Positions 45,715-57,315 of a stretch of DNA of 64,000 nt are shown here, in pieces. How positions within the stretch are numbered: the first letter of the stretch is position 1; each line of letters begins with the position of its first letter. The notes beneath the pieces are model-generated. The model saw nothing but the letters and a program-made list of their open reading frames with translations, was not told the origin of the DNA and searched no databases. Made by a program: the position numbers and the translations under genes. Source of the stretch: Heterohyrax brucei (lineage: Eukaryota > Chordata > Mammalia > Hyracoidea > Procaviidae); assembly GCA_028571685.1 (NCBI GenBank), contig CM053143.1:50461208-50525207 (forward strand), given 5' to 3'.

Positions 45715-47249
45715 TCTCTAATGGAAGGGCTCTCTTTAACATTTCTTATAAATTTGGTTTGGTTTTTACCTGTTCACTTAATTTTGGTTTATCTGGGCAT
45801 GTCCTAATTTCACCACTGTATTTGAACAAGAGTTTTACAGGATATATTATTCCTGGTTTGCAGTTTTGTTCTTTCATGTTTTATGTATGTCATCCCAGTG
45901 TGTTCTTGCCTCTATGGTTTCTGCTGAGTAGTCAGAACTTAATCTTATCGTTTCCCCTTTGCATATGACTTTTAGTTTTTCTCAAGCTGTTCTCTGGATT
46001 CTTGCTATTCTCAAACTGCTCTCTGGATTCTTGCTTTGTCTTTTTTTGTGTGAGTGTGATTATGACATGCCTTGATGTTTTTCTTTTTTGGGTCTATATC
46101 ATATATGTGGTTGATTGAGCTTCTTGGGTGGCTGTTTTTTTAATCTTTCATTATACTAGGGAATTTTTCTGTCAGCAAGTCTTCAATGATCCTCTCTGTG
46201 TTTTCTATTTTCTCCATTTTGGAACTCTGATTACATGCAAATTTTTGCTTTTGACTGTATCTCACATCATTTTCAAGTTTCCTTTATTCTTGTCTCTATT
46301 TCTTACTTAAACAAAGTGGCTTATCTTCAGTACACCTGGTCCTGTCTTCCATTTTGTCATGAATTGAACGGTGTCCCCTCAAAAATGTGTGTAGACATTT
46401 GGTTGGGCAATGATTCTCAATATTTTATGTCTGGCCTCTATTCTGTGATTTTCCTATGCTGTATGTTAAAGAGGATTAGGATGGGACTATAAATCCATTC
46501 ATAAGGTCACTTCCTTGCCCCAATGTAAAGGGAGTTTCCCTGAAGTGTGCCTTGCACCACCTTTTATCCTACAAGAGATAAAAGGAAAGGGAAGCAAGCA
46601 GAGATTTGGGAACCTCATACCATCAAGAAAGCAGTGCTGGGAGTAGAGTGTGTCCGTAGGATCTGAGTTTCCTGCTCCAAGATGCTCCCTGATCATAGGC
46701 TGATGCAACACAAGGACTTTTCTCCAGAACCAACAAAGAGGAACAACCTTCCCCTGGAGCAGACATCCTGAATTTGTACTTGTAACCTACTAGACTTTGT
46801 AAAACTAAACGTTTCTTTTCTGTCTCTCTTTTCTAAAGGCCATCCACTTGTGGTATCTCTGTTAGAACAGCACTAGCTGAGTGAAACACAGTCTTTCAAT
46901 TTGTTCCTGAAACCTTCAGTTGCCCTATTTCTGAAATCTTGTCATTTAGCTTTTGGATTTCTAGTTGCTGTTTTCGTATGATTTATAAGTGTTAATTTAT
47001 TTTGATATTTTGTTCCTATATTACTTTCCTGAATTCTCCCATTGTTTTGTCTGTCTTTTCCATAACTTTGTCTACTTTTTCTTTAGTTTTGTCTGCATAT
47101 TCCTTCATTTGTTGGAGAACACTGAATATGAGAGTTTTTAATTCCCTATCAGGTAGTTTCAATGCCTTGTCTTCCAGCAGAAGGTCACCTATGTTTTATT
47201 TGGGTTTCCTTCTGGAGTCATTGTCTACAATTTTTCTATATTTTGACAT
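45715..47249 (-). pseudogene. ORF1 remnant of the old L1, split by an LTR
   Basis: The minus strand starts MSKYRKIVDNDSRRKP at 47,249 and has a Lys/Glu-rich helical stretch (QMKEYADKTKEKVDKVMEK). The C-terminal part at about 45,870-45,740 reads ILYPVKLLFKYSGEIRTCPD, matching the ORF1 C-terminal domain. Without the LTR the length is about 1.0 kb. Its N-terminus does not resemble that of the 33.9-kb copy, as expected of a different subfamily. A tandem duplication of about 31 bp (tctctggattcttgct) lies at about 45,990-46,040. Confidence 0.75.
46355..46888 (+). mobile_element. Solo LTR (afrotherian ERVL-MaLR-like), sense
   Basis: It begins tgtcatgaattgaacggtgt and ends ctgagtgaaaca, collinear over its whole length with the LTR at 44,041. 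TSDs are not clear. Old L1 ORF1 lies on both sides. It is separated from the 44-kb LTR by L1 sequence, so the two are independent solo LTRs and not one provirus. Confidence 0.82.
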
Positions 47250-49310
47250 TATCTGTTATGTCTAGAATGTTTGAGATTCTCTTCATTTATTGTTTATAGA
47301 TTTGATTGTTTTGTCCTGCATTTTTTGGTTTATTTGGTTGTGTTTGGGCTATAGGCTGGATGTATTTTGTTGCTTTCTAGTCTGTAGGAATAATGCTGAT
47401 CACTAGCTTATCTAGGTGGGAAGGGCTGTGTCCAGCATGAATGGAGGGGGAAATATAGATAATTTGTGACATGAACTAGGGGCAGGGCAGGGGGCAGAGC
47501 AGTGCAGGGTCTAGGGGACTGTACCACTGCTGTTTGGGGCTTTGACACTTGTTGCATGATGCAAATAGGCAGAAGCAAGAGGAGAGGATATATATGCAGA
47601 ACTAAGTGAGTGGGTGAAAGAAGAAAGAAACAAAGGAAAGACAAAATGTTTTTTAAACCAAAATGAAATAAAACAAAAAAGTAAATAAAATGGTTCTGCA
47701 CTGGGGTTCAGTTGAGTCAGGGGACAGACCTGATGAGGTCATGTGCTTGTGGCTCTCTAGCTGACTAGCATAGCTCCACCTGTTGAGAAGCCATATAGGT
47801 GGCTCATGGGGTAAGGTGAGTGGGAGAAAGGAAGCAAACAAGGAGAAAGAGAGGAAACCAACTAGCAAATAAATTATACATATATTTTTAGAGAGCTTGC
47901 CAATGTGCGTGGGGCAGAAATGAGTTGGGCAGTGAGCTGATGTCTCTCTCCCCAGGTGGCACAGCCTGGGTGATCAGAAAGAGGTGGAAGCCGAGGTGAG
48001 AAGAAGGAAACGGAGTGGAAAGATAGAAGAACATTAAAGAATACAGCACTGAAGGAGCCAGCCTGTGGGGCAACACAGCCCTCCAGAGACAGTGCTGTAT
48101 GATCTCCAGCTGAGTGGTATAGCACAGCCTGTCAAGAATTGGGGGTGGCATGTATGCTGGGTAGTGGGAGAAAAGAAAGGACGGAAAGGAAAAAAGAGAA
48201 CAAACAATAACAAAAAATAACAAAACAAAACACACAGTAAATACATGGCACTGAGGTAGCCAGTCAGGGACAGCAGTGCAGACCTGAAAGGCTCCAAGTT
48301 AGCTGTGCAGCATGGGGTTCTCTAAAAGGAGAGCACTGCGCAAGTCTGGGTGAGCAGGAGAAAGAAAAGGAAGGAAAGCAGAGAGAGAGAAGAAAGAATA
48401 AAAAGAGAAAAAAATAAAAAGAAGAAGAGGAAAGCCAATAAATAAAAAATTAACAGCCTGTCAAGAAGAGGACAGGATGGCACACAGGGGCTAGCTGGGT
48501 GGGAGAAAGAAAAGAAAGGAAAGGAGACACAAAGGAGCAACAAAAAAGCGAAAGAAACTATGTGTATATATAAGGGACACTGAAGGAGCCAGCCAGTGTG
48601 GGCGGGGTGGACCCTGGCAGCAGTGAACTATTGTCTCTCCAGCTGAGCAATAACGGCAGAGGCTGAATAGAAGGTTGCACGGTGATGGGTGGGAAAGCAC
48701 ATATCCATGGGAGTGCTCTGTCTCCTGCAGGGAGCTCTGTGAATCTGCCTTCCCGTACTTCTTGACTGCGGTCCTTGGTGGCTGACATCCAGGATGGCTA
48801 ATGTGGTCAAAGTAAACTGTTATCTCTTGGCCAAGTGACTGTGGACCATTGGCAAGTGACAAAGGCCTTGTAAAGGGAAGAAGGATGCAAGGTGGGAAAG
48901 TGCATATCCCTGTTTACCATGCTCTGTCTCCTGTAGGGATCTCTATGAAGTTGCCTTCCCATATCTCCTGCCTGTGTTCTTTCGTGGCTGTAGTCAGGAT
49001 GGCGAGTCCTGCTACTTTAGGTAATAGGGGATCACCACTCCATAGCTTTCCTGGTTCTCTGTTCTCTGTTGGTTTCTTATTTCATTTGGTGCCTGACTGA
49101 GTTATTTATTCCTTTGTTTGGTACTTAGTGTTCCAGTATTGACCTTCGTATTTTTTTACTTAGTTTTTCAGGTCTTTACTGCAGGGGGACAGTATGGTGC
49201 TTTTATGTATAGTGTCTTGTTGGTTCCACTTCTCATATTTATTCTACATTTACAGGTGGGACCCTTCCCTGCTCCCCAAATTTTATCCCCAAGGTATAAG
49301 AAGATTAAAG
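47250..49310 (-). promoter_or_regulatory. 5' UTR of the old L1, built of degenerate repeat units
   Basis: Related units recur: actgaaggagccagcctgtg at 48,047, actgaggtagccagtcaggg at 48,250, actgaaggagccagccagtg at 48,580, with weaker relatives near 47,700 and 47,888. Each is followed by a purine-rich tract (about 47,610, 47,820, 48,000, 48,170, 48,360 and 48,500). Nearer the 5' end a second pair of about 130 bp is repeated at 48,665-48,800 and 48,875-49,005 (tgctctgtctcctg in both). This resembles the monomer promoters of rodent L1. Promoter role inferred. Confidence 0.65.
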
Positions 49311-49359
49311 TTTGAAAGACCAAAAACCTTTTTTAGAAAACATAAAGAAATGTCATCAA

Positions 49360-49535
49360 AAACAAAAAAACCAACCTAGTGTCAACGAGTTGATTTCAAC
49401 TCATAGCAACCCTATATGGCTAAGTAGAACTGCTCCATAGAGTTTCCAAGGAGTGCCTGGAGGATTTGAACTGCTACCCTTTTGGTTAGCAGACATAGCA
49501 CTTAACCACTACACTACCAGGGTTTCCAAAGAAGC
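49360..49535 (-). repeat. AfroSINE, antisense, full length
   Basis: ctagtgtcaacgagttgatt, cctatatggctaagtagaac, cttttggttagcagacatag, ending accactacactaccagggtt. Confidence 0.9.
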
Positions 49536-49673
49536 TCTCAAAATGAGTCAAAAATCATTGCAAATATCATTAATAACAATGCTATTCTTTATGAAGTATA
49601 GGGCATTGTTGCTCATAATTTGAGATTACTATCAATGGATTTCTACTGACCTATCTACATACTTTTTAAAAGA

Positions 49674-49880
49674 TCCCTGCATGGCAGCAAATGGTTTGTG
49701 CTTAACCCCTAAGCGAAAGGTTGGCAGTTCAAGTTTACTCAGCGGCACTGTGGAAGAAAGGACTGGCAATCTGCTTCTGTAAAAATTACAACCAAGAAAA
49801 CCCCAAAAAGCAGTTCTCTGTAACATTTGGGGCTGTCGTAAGTCAGGGACTAACTCAATAGCAACTAACAATAACACATA
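49674..49880 (+). repeat. AfroSINE (long subfamily), sense
   Basis: gcagcaaatggtttgtgctt, gcgaaaggttggcagttcaa (B box), gactggcaatctgcttctgt, and the tail gactaactcaatagcaact, acaataaca. The tail is closer to the RTE end (cacctaacaacaac) than in other copies. Confidence 0.82.
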
Positions 49881-49894
49881 CTTTTTTGTCCTCT

Positions 49895-50800
49895 TGACAA
49901 GTTTTATTTTATTTTATTGTCCTATAAAATTTATAACTGAAGTTAATTTCTCATTAAAAATTCATACATATATATAGTTTTGTGACGTTGATTGTACTAC
50001 CCACAGTATGACAGCACGCTCCCTCCTTCTTCCTTCTCTAGGTTCCCCGTTTCCATTTGTCAAACTCCTGTCCCTTATTGCCGTCTCATTCTGCTTTTGG
50101 ACAAGAGTTTCCCATCTGATCTTGCATGTTTGACTGAACTAAGAAGTGCATTCCTCACAAGTGCTATTTTTTGTTTTATAGGCCTGCATAGTCTTTGTCT
50201 CAAAAGTGGGCATCAGGAATGGTTGCAATTCTGGGTTAGTAGAGCATACAGGGAACATAGTTTTGGGGTTCCTCCAGTCTCTGTCAGACCAGTCAGTCTG
50301 ATCTTTTTACGTGAGTTTTAATTCTGTTCTACATTTTTCTCCTTCTCTTTCTGGGATTCTCTGCTGTGTTCCCTATCAGAGTAGTCATTGGTGGTAACTG
50401 GGCACCATGTAATTTTTCTGGCGGAGTCTCTGGTTCAGATTTTGGACTGGTATTTTCCTTGTATTTTTGGTTTTCTTCATTCTCCTTTGCTCTGAATACA
50501 ATGGAACCAGTAGATATTACCCGAGATGGCTGTTTACAGGCTTTTAAGACTCCAGACATTACTCACCAAAGTGAGAGGTAGAACACTTTCTTCATGAACT
50601 ATGTTATGCCAATTGACCTAATGTTCCCTAAGACTATGGTCCGCAGGCCTCAGCTTCAACTACCCAGTCCCTTGAAGTGTTTGGATTATCTAGAAAACTT
50701 CTATACATTTATTTTCATCCAGTTGTCCAGACTTCTGCTATATGCTGTGTTGTCCTTCCCTTCACTGAAGTGACACTTGTCTACTATCCAATTAGACAAT
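49895..50800 (-). mobile_element. L1 3' UTR, older subfamily, antisense
   Basis: It is collinear with the 3' UTR at 6,505 and 31,400: aacttctcattaaaaattca-like start, ttctaggttccccgtttcca, gtttataggcctgcatagtc, ctgtcagaccagtcagtctg, then actatggtccgcaggcctca. No ORF2 follows. Confidence 0.7.
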
Positions 50801-50831
50801 ACATACTTTCTAAGGGCTCTTGATGAACCAC

Positions 50832-50990
50832 AGGTGAGCCCTGATTGTGCAGTGGTTAGGAGCTTGGCGACTAACCAAAAGGTTGGCCGCTTGAATCCAC
50901 CAGACTCTCCTGGGAAACATTATGGGGCAGTTGTACCCTGTCCTATAGGATCACTTCGAGTTGAAATAGCCTCTACAGCAACATGTTGAT
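50832..50990 (+). repeat. AfroSINE (short subfamily), sense
   Basis: gtgagccctgattgtgcagt, aaaaggttggccgcttgaat, ttatggggcagttgtaccct, and the tail cacttcgagttgaaatagcc. Confidence 0.85.
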
Positions 50991-52247
50991 GAGGCACAAC
51001 GCACGTTTTAAAGATCCTGCTAGGGTGGGATCAGGAGACAGATAACCTTAGCTAGGTGGCACAGGAATTGAATCTTTGGTTATGGCTCCGTTATCATCAA
51101 GGTCGGCAGCTAAGTTCAGCCAGCAAGGCACACCTGTGTTGACTGATGTAAGCAGGGATGGAGAAAGCCAGCCTCATCCTGTGACCGTCACTCACTATGT
51201 CATGCTGCACTGAAGTACTTGGCATCATTCTTACCTTAATTTGTGTTCCAACATAATTTGTTAGCAGATGATTATTATTTTTCTTTCTCCTTGAAGTGAG
51301 AATGGCATATCCATTGATAGGGTGGGTGAATGGGCTAGTAAACAAATGTAAGGACTAAGACTCATTTGTTGTTACAGCTGGGAGGAAATGAGTCCAACAT
51401 CAATACTCTACAGATGAGAAAACTGTCACCTTTGGGTGAAGTCCCTTGGCCACGGTAATGTAGTTATTGAGTGATGAAGCTGAGACTAGAATTACATCTT
51501 CTGTTCTTAAACTGGTCTCCATGGTGAAGGCTTCTGGACTTGACACTGGTATGTGGAGGAAAAGGGTTACTTAGGTAGGAACGAAAAAAACCTTTGATCC
51601 CCAAACGTCTTAAAACCTCTTTTAAGAAGTGATTTTGTTGGCAAGGCTGGAGTTTTGCACTAGCTAGTCTCTGTTGTCTGATCTCCACATAAACCAAAAC
51701 TGTGGCAGAGGGAGCTGGGAACTTTGCTGGCTGGAGGGTCAATGTCTGGGCAAGCAGTAGGAGAGTGTCTCTGAGGCTCTGGCTGCTGGCAAATTGCACG
51801 AACACCAGGATTCAGAATCCCTGACCACTGGAGGCTCAGGCACTAGCTGCAGCACTCTGTCAGGGTCCTGGAGGCTTCCACAGTATGGGCATTAAGTCTT
51901 TTAAGTCATGGAACTGAGACAAAGAAGGGGAAAGGATCCTAGAAGAGGAGGTTGTGGCACTTGGTGAAGTGGTAGTCAGGCAATGAGGAGTCAGAATCAA
52001 CTTAAGCAATGGGTTTGGTTTTTTAGGGATTCTAATATTTAACAAACCAAACACACACACACCAATACATACAGTCATGAAATTAGCCCTGTATATTTAG
52101 ATAAAATACTTGATAAGATACTCATAAATTTGCCAAGAGGTAAACACAGTACAGTACACAACTACATAAAATGTTCCCTGAAGTGTGGGATGTGCCTAGT
52201 AGACTTGAGACTCAGGGTAAATCATAGTGTATAAGCCCCAGCTCTCA
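50991..52247. other. Mostly unassigned; one MIR/L2-like scrap
   Basis: 51,392-51,545 reads like antisense MIR or L2 (ctacagatgagaaaactgtc, ttggccacggtaatgtagtt). A short CA run lies at about 52,050-52,060. Nothing else recognised. Confidence 0.4.
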
Positions 52248-52452
52248 AGCTCTGGTAGCACAGTGGTTAAGACTTGACTGTTAACTGAAAAGGTGATCAT
52301 TGGAATCTACCCAGCTGCTGTTCAGGAGAAAGATCCAGCGATCTGCTTCCATAAAGATTAAAACTAAGACAACTCTATGCAGCAGTTCTACTTTGTCATG
52401 TGGGGTCATTGTGAGTCAGAACTGACTCAGTGGCATCCACCAACAACAGGAC
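52248..52452 (+). repeat. AfroSINE (long subfamily), sense
   Basis: gctctggtagcacagtggtt, then gatcattggaatctacccag, gatccagcgatctgcttcca and the tail gtcagaactgactcagtggc, caccaacaaca. Confidence 0.85.
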
Positions 52453-52561
52453 CCAAATCCACCCGACTTCCAATTAGAGATGGTCCTGCTTCACTCTCCT
52501 GTCCCCAACATCTCTACCCTTCCTCATTCCCAGCCCAGCAACACACACACATACGTTAATA

Positions 52562-52722
52562 TATAAAACCAAAACCCATTGCCATGGAGTTAATTCTGAC
52601 TGATATTGGCCATATAGGACAGAGTAGAACAGCCTCATGCAGTTTCCAAAGTGTACTTGATGGATTCAAACTGCCAACCTTTTGGTTAGCAGTTGAGCTC
52701 TTTAACCACTATACTACCATAT
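52562..52722 (-). repeat. AfroSINE, antisense
   Basis: ccaaaacccattgccatgga, catataggacagagtagaac, accttttggttagcagttga and the end ccactatactaccat. Confidence 0.9.
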
Positions 52723-52724
52723 GT

Positions 52725-55500
52725 AAACACATTATGTAAGCACCTTATGTAAATACATGCGCATACACATGTTCACACTCATATGAACAAAGTAGAACAC
52801 ACATACATCCAAAAACACGTCTTGGATAAAGTAAACATCACAAGAAGTTTTGAAAAGAAAGTCACGAAAAGACATGCACTGTGTGTGCACGTGTACAAGG
52901 GCCATTGGCTTAACATATGAGTCTCTTTGTCCTCCTCAGCTTCCCATTCCCCTGCCCGCCACATTTTTGGACCCTAAGAATGTGTGTCCATTAGATCATC
53001 TTTTGTGGTCAGGGCTAAGCAGTGAAGTCAAAGGACATTACCTGGTAAAAGGTGCTTTGGCCTGGGTTTTCTACAAGATCTCTTTGAACTTGCCCAAAAC
53101 TGATCCAATTACTGAACCTTCTTTCACTTAGGTTCTGTGTTTCCTGGACAGAGTCCAAGAGGATGGTATTATTATACTGGGGTTAATCAAGGTCACCCTG
53201 TTCTGAATCGTGGACAGTAATGCCTAGCCCCAGAAAAGGACCTGTTTTTCAGGGTGGTGTGATCAAGATTAGGCAAGAATCTTGCAAGACATCTTTTACA
53301 AGAAGGCCAGCAAGATCACAGAAGGCAATATCCAGTTTGCTCAGAGACAAGCTGTTTCCTAATCAAGTTTTCTTATCCTCAGAGCTATGGAAACATTTTC
53401 AAAGGTATTATTCTCGGCAGGTTTCCAGTAATTCAGCATTTTCAGACTTATCCAAATGGCTTCTGAAATATTTGCTGTTTGTTGAGAGCAGCTTTCAGGA
53501 TGAGGTAATTAAAAGAAACCTATCAATTTGAGATTCCACCTCCCCCTACCCGTGAGTAAATAATGTTGACATACTGTTCAAATAAACCCACAATTTACTG
53601 CAATCTGTTTTTTAGACAAACCCTCCACTTTAACCTCCAAATGGGAAAAACGAAAAGACTTTCCTCTTCTCATTTAATCAAGAACATATGTTCAAAGATA
53701 ATACCGGAGGCTTATTCTGGGAAGCGTTCTGCTCTTCCTCTGACAGCGACGCAGTGAGCTCACGAGGCAGCCTCCACGCTAATGAAAGCAAACGCCACCA
53801 TAAATCTTCCCCACGGCGGAGGTCACTTCAGAAAAATCGCCCGCTGCTCAAATAAGCGCCAGCTATACGCTGAAACTCACTGAGGGGAACAACCACCAGC
53901 TGTGATCAGCACCAGCAGGTAGGCACCAAACCTAGGCCAACCCAGGGCGCTGGGAAAGAAAAGGGTGCGGGGGGGAAGCAGGTGTGTGTGTGTATGAGTG
54001 CGCACATGTTGCCACACTATGTGGGGGCCCCGCGTGTTCCTGCTGAGAGCGAGCCAGCAACTCCGCCACAAAGAGTAGTCACTTTCCTCGGTCAGGAGAG
54101 CTTGGGAGGCGCCAATTTTCATTAAACCCAAGAGCACACACAGTGTAGCAGGAGGCCAAAACAGTCCACAAAATTGAGCCTTTTAAAAACATCTGTTAGA
54201 GGCTTTGAGATCCTAAGGAGGCAGAGAAAGCTAGGACTCTGAAAGCCCATGCCTTTCATTTCCAGACTGTGAGTCATAAAAAAGGCTGCGTAAATCCGGA
54301 TCGCCAGAATACGCTGACCCGAGTCTGGGTTTACTAACACCTGAAGTATATTTCATGGGAATTTAAATTACATATCAACTTGATCAAGAAGCTTGAAAGC
54401 TTTTTCTCCCATTGCAGCAGGGAAGGAGACCTCTGGAACCTGGAATGGAGTTTTCCGACAGCAAGGGTTTACTGTAGTGTAAGAGAAATTATGGAGATTT
54501 CCCTGCCAGGCATAAGGATGTGATCACTACAGGCACCTGCAGGCCCAGGCGGGTTACCCTAGAATATCCCTTTAAACACCAAATTATGGACTATTAGGTG
54601 ACTGCTTCAAGGCTTCCACAAATGTGAAACCTTGACAAATTCCAAAATAAAAGCCATAAAACCAATCATTTTTTAAACCTGCATGAGTGACACCAGGAAA
54701 ATTACAGCAGTGTGGCAGGCCACTGTGAAATAAAGCTGCCATAAAGAAGCTTATGATGCTGTCAGGGAAAAGGCAATTAGAAGGTTACTTTCTCTCAGGT
54801 CTGAGATTGGTTCTTGTTCTTCCTACAGCCTTCCACCTCCCTCCTGCAAAAGGGATCAATCTATAATAAGTAGTAGTTATATATCATAAGGCAGAAATTC
54901 CTTTTAGTTGTTCCACTATAAAAAAGCATCCAGATTTAGAACTTGACAGGAACTAGTATTACCTGCCCCCAAGAACCGGCGGAAAGTCTGTGTGTGTCAT
55001 TCAGTCAGCATGGAGCCTGGCTCTTTTAAAAGCTTTAATTTGAAGGGGATAAAAAACCTGGGCTTTAAGCAATTTGGCTGTGGATAGTTAATGCATCAAA
55101 CATGTGACAGAATTGGAGCCCCTTACCTCAAATGAGAAATTGACAACTTTTACAGTCTGCAGACAAGGTGTAAGTAAATGTAGAGTGGTAAGCAGAAATC
55201 AGCTGAGAACCAGCAGAAATGCTGTAAGAAGGGTGAACGACATGTTCAAAGTGTTCTTAAATAAATACCATAGTGTCATTTACAGGTATGTGAAGCATGT
55301 CTGGCTTTTCATTAGCCAGAGCCGTATCTCTCTGTATTTGTGTGGGGCTACCAGTTCACAGACAGAATGTCCTACTACGACCTACATAAAGGCCACAAGA
55401 AAACAATGACTGAGAAAGGCTAGGGCTTGCCCCATGGGAGGTAAAGAATTTGGTCTTTGTCCTTGGTTCCAGATAACCTCTAAAACCTGGGAATGTCCCT
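52725..55500. other. Repeat-poor, CpG-bearing stretch; possible conserved noncoding DNA
   Basis: About 2.8 kb has no recognisable SINE, L1 or LTR, the longest such gap in the window apart from the TG run near 53,982. 53,745-53,870 has an unusual number of CpG dinucleotides for this window. 54,350-54,770 has AT-rich blocks with many homeodomain-type TAAT/ATTA cores. A plus-strand frame of 103 codons at 53,220-53,531 has no recognisable domain and is not called. Confidence 0.4.
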
Positions 55501-55504
55501 AGTA

Positions 55505-56280
55505 AGTAAAGCGTCTTTAATGAGGCTTCCAGATTATAACTGAAGGTTTAGTGTAATGAGATAATGAAGTCAGGGCTGGCCAGGCCAAAAAGACCACCAG
55601 GTGATACCATCCAACCTGATCAGAAAGGATGATCCAATGAATCACGCCTATGGAGTGAGATCCCAGTAGTGGAAGACACTTAAGTTCCATGGCCTTCCTG
55701 GTTGGTGACAGACATCCATGCATGTCGGAGAGTAGTGTGTCCCTTTTTGGGTCATGGAAGCTTCACATTAGAAATACTGCCAGACCTTGCCAGTGTGTCT
55801 CTTCATTCATATTCTTTTTGCTATTTTAAAACTGTAATTGTTTAAGTGTTATTTCTTCTGTGAGTTCTGTGAATCACTTGAACAACTTATGGAACCCAGG
55901 GAAGTAACGGGAGCCAATCGGTTAGACCCCTAGCTTATGGCCAATGTCCTGAGGGGAGTAGAGGGAGCCCTTGAATTTGTAGCCAGCAGGTCAGAAGTGA
56001 TAGTGTAGTGAGCACTCTGAGTTTGCAGCCAGTATCTGAGGTTTTAGGCAGACCTGGAAGTCTGGAAGACTATGACCTTTAACTTGCAAGGTCTGACCTT
56101 GCTCTGGGTAGTTAAGGTTAGAGGGAGAAATAACACAGACACAGCTGGTATCTGAACAGAACTGGAATTTAACTGAATTAATCCTTACAATTTGGTGCCA
56201 GATCAGTGGGATTTGTTTTTCCCAGGCATTGCAGGCCACATAGCTCTTCAGTGGTGGCACCAAGACTGGAACCCCTTCTC
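55505..56280 (+). mobile_element. Probable old retroviral LTR, family not named
   Basis: The run ctgtaattgtttaagtgtta, cttctgtgagttctgtgaat, then gaatttgtagccagcaggtc and gacacagctggtatctgaac follows, in order, a common mammalian ERV LTR that I recall but cannot name with certainty. It is diverged and the limits are approximate. It is treated as a fossil. Confidence 0.45.
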
Positions 56281-56304
56281 TTGATCTCTAATTTCTACTC
56301 TAAT

Positions 56305-56750
56305 ACACGTGTGGTAAACAGAATAAATATCTACATATGATCCCCAGAGTTATGAAACGTTACCTTACATGGCAAAAAGGTCTTTTTGATTTGATTAAAT
56401 GAAGGATCTTGAGATGGGAGATTATCCTGGATGGACCCAGTGTAAACCACAAGCATTCTTAAAAGGGAAGGAGGGATAGAGGAGAGTCAGATGGAAGATA
56501 CTAAGTTGCTGGCTTTGAAGATGAAAGAAGGGGCCAAGAGCCCTGGAGTATGGTCAGCCTCTAGACACTAGAAAAGGCAACTAAACCGATTCTCCTCTAG
56601 ACCATCCAGAATGAATGCAGTCCTGCCAACACCTTGATTTTTGCCTAGTGAAACTGATTTCTAATCTCTAGAACTATTGAATAAATTTGTGTTGTTTTAA
56701 GTCATTAAGCTTCCAGTAATCTGTTGCAGCAGCATAGAAACTAATAGAAT
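56305..56750 (+). mobile_element. MLT1-type LTR (ERVL-MaLR), sense
   Basis: Blocks in MLT1 order: ttaccttacatggcaaaaag, ggatcttgagatgggagatt, tcctggatggacccagtgta, gctttgaagatgaaagaagg, ccaacaccttgatttttgcc, then ttgttgcagcagcatagaaa with aactaatag at the end. It is an old mammalian fossil LTR without internal genes. Confidence 0.82.
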
Positions 56751-57130
56751 TCTTTAGCTGGGGATTGCACATCCATCTGCACTGAATCTAATCAAAGCGG
56801 TGCTATTATCTCAGTGCTGGTCAGAGTCTTTCTAAAAACAAAAAGGACATGACTTGGGTGCTTTTTCTGTATCTCTGTAACAGAGGATGCAGTGAGCTTG
56901 ATACCCATGTGCTAGCCTAACCTTGAGCATGGTTTTGAAAGTGATCCAGTAGCAAAGACTGCTGGAGCAGTCTGCCCCATGGGGAGAAGTGTTTTATCTC
57001 TGACATTATTAAGAATCCCCAAGTAGATTTTTTCTAGTAGGTTTTGTTATTGTTTTTAAATTCTCAGTGGACAATACATCCTCTTATTGCCTGCTCCAGG
57101 ATGGTCTTTAGTACCTTCTTATTCACCTTA

Positions 57131-57306
57131 TGGAAACCCCAGTGGTATAGTGATTAGGTGCTCCATCTGCTCACCCTGAAGTTGGCAGTTTGAATTTGCC
57201 ACAAGCAAATTGTAGCAAAACTGTGTGAAGCAGTTTTACGTTGTCCTGTAGGGTCACTAGGAGTCAGAGTCAACTAGACAGCAGTGGGTTTGGTTTTGGT
57301 TTTGTT
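57131..57306 (+). repeat. AfroSINE (short subfamily), sense
   Basis: ggaaaccccagtggtatagt, gttggcagtttgaatttgcc, gaagcagttttacgttgtcc and the tail gtcagagtcaactagacagc, with a T/G-rich end. A second SINE follows about 10 bp later. Confidence 0.88.
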
Positions 57307-57315
57307 TGCCTTACA

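Larger units (their letters stand above)
31390..49310 (-). mobile_element. Old antisense L1, nearly full length, host of many insertions
   Basis: Read on the minus strand the parts are in order: 5' UTR (about 49,310-47,250), ORF1 remnant (47,249-45,715), ORF2 remnant (45,267 down to about 32,540) and 3' UTR (about 32,530-31,390). Insertions inside it are a SINE (32,336-32,500), an LTR (33,492-41,191) that itself holds the 7.2-kb L1, a mariner derivative (42,001-42,560), a SINE (42,784-42,937) and two LTRs (44,041-44,540; 46,355-46,888). Without them the element is about 8.3 kb. No clear TSD was found. It is older than everything nested in it. Confidence 0.85.

Noticed and set aside
44041-46888. 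The two plus-strand LTRs 1.8 kb apart as the ends of one provirus
   Set aside because: The sequence between them is collinear antisense L1, not retroviral, and the first LTR has its own 5-bp duplications.
45274-47265. Several hydrophobic plus-strand open frames rich in Phe and Leu
   Set aside because: They are the complement of A-rich L1 ORF1/ORF2 sequence on the minus strand; the hydrophobic look comes from T-rich DNA.
47400-48862. Minus-strand open frames rich in Ser, Leu, Phe and Pro
   Set aside because: They lie in the repeated purine/pyrimidine-rich 5' UTR of the old L1 and overlap one another in several frames; no domain is seen.
53220-53531. 103-codon plus-strand frame
   Set aside because: No recognisable domain, no splice or promoter context, and length is near chance expectation for this base composition.
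55104-55409. 101-codon plus-strand frame
   Set aside because: No family resemblance and no supporting context.
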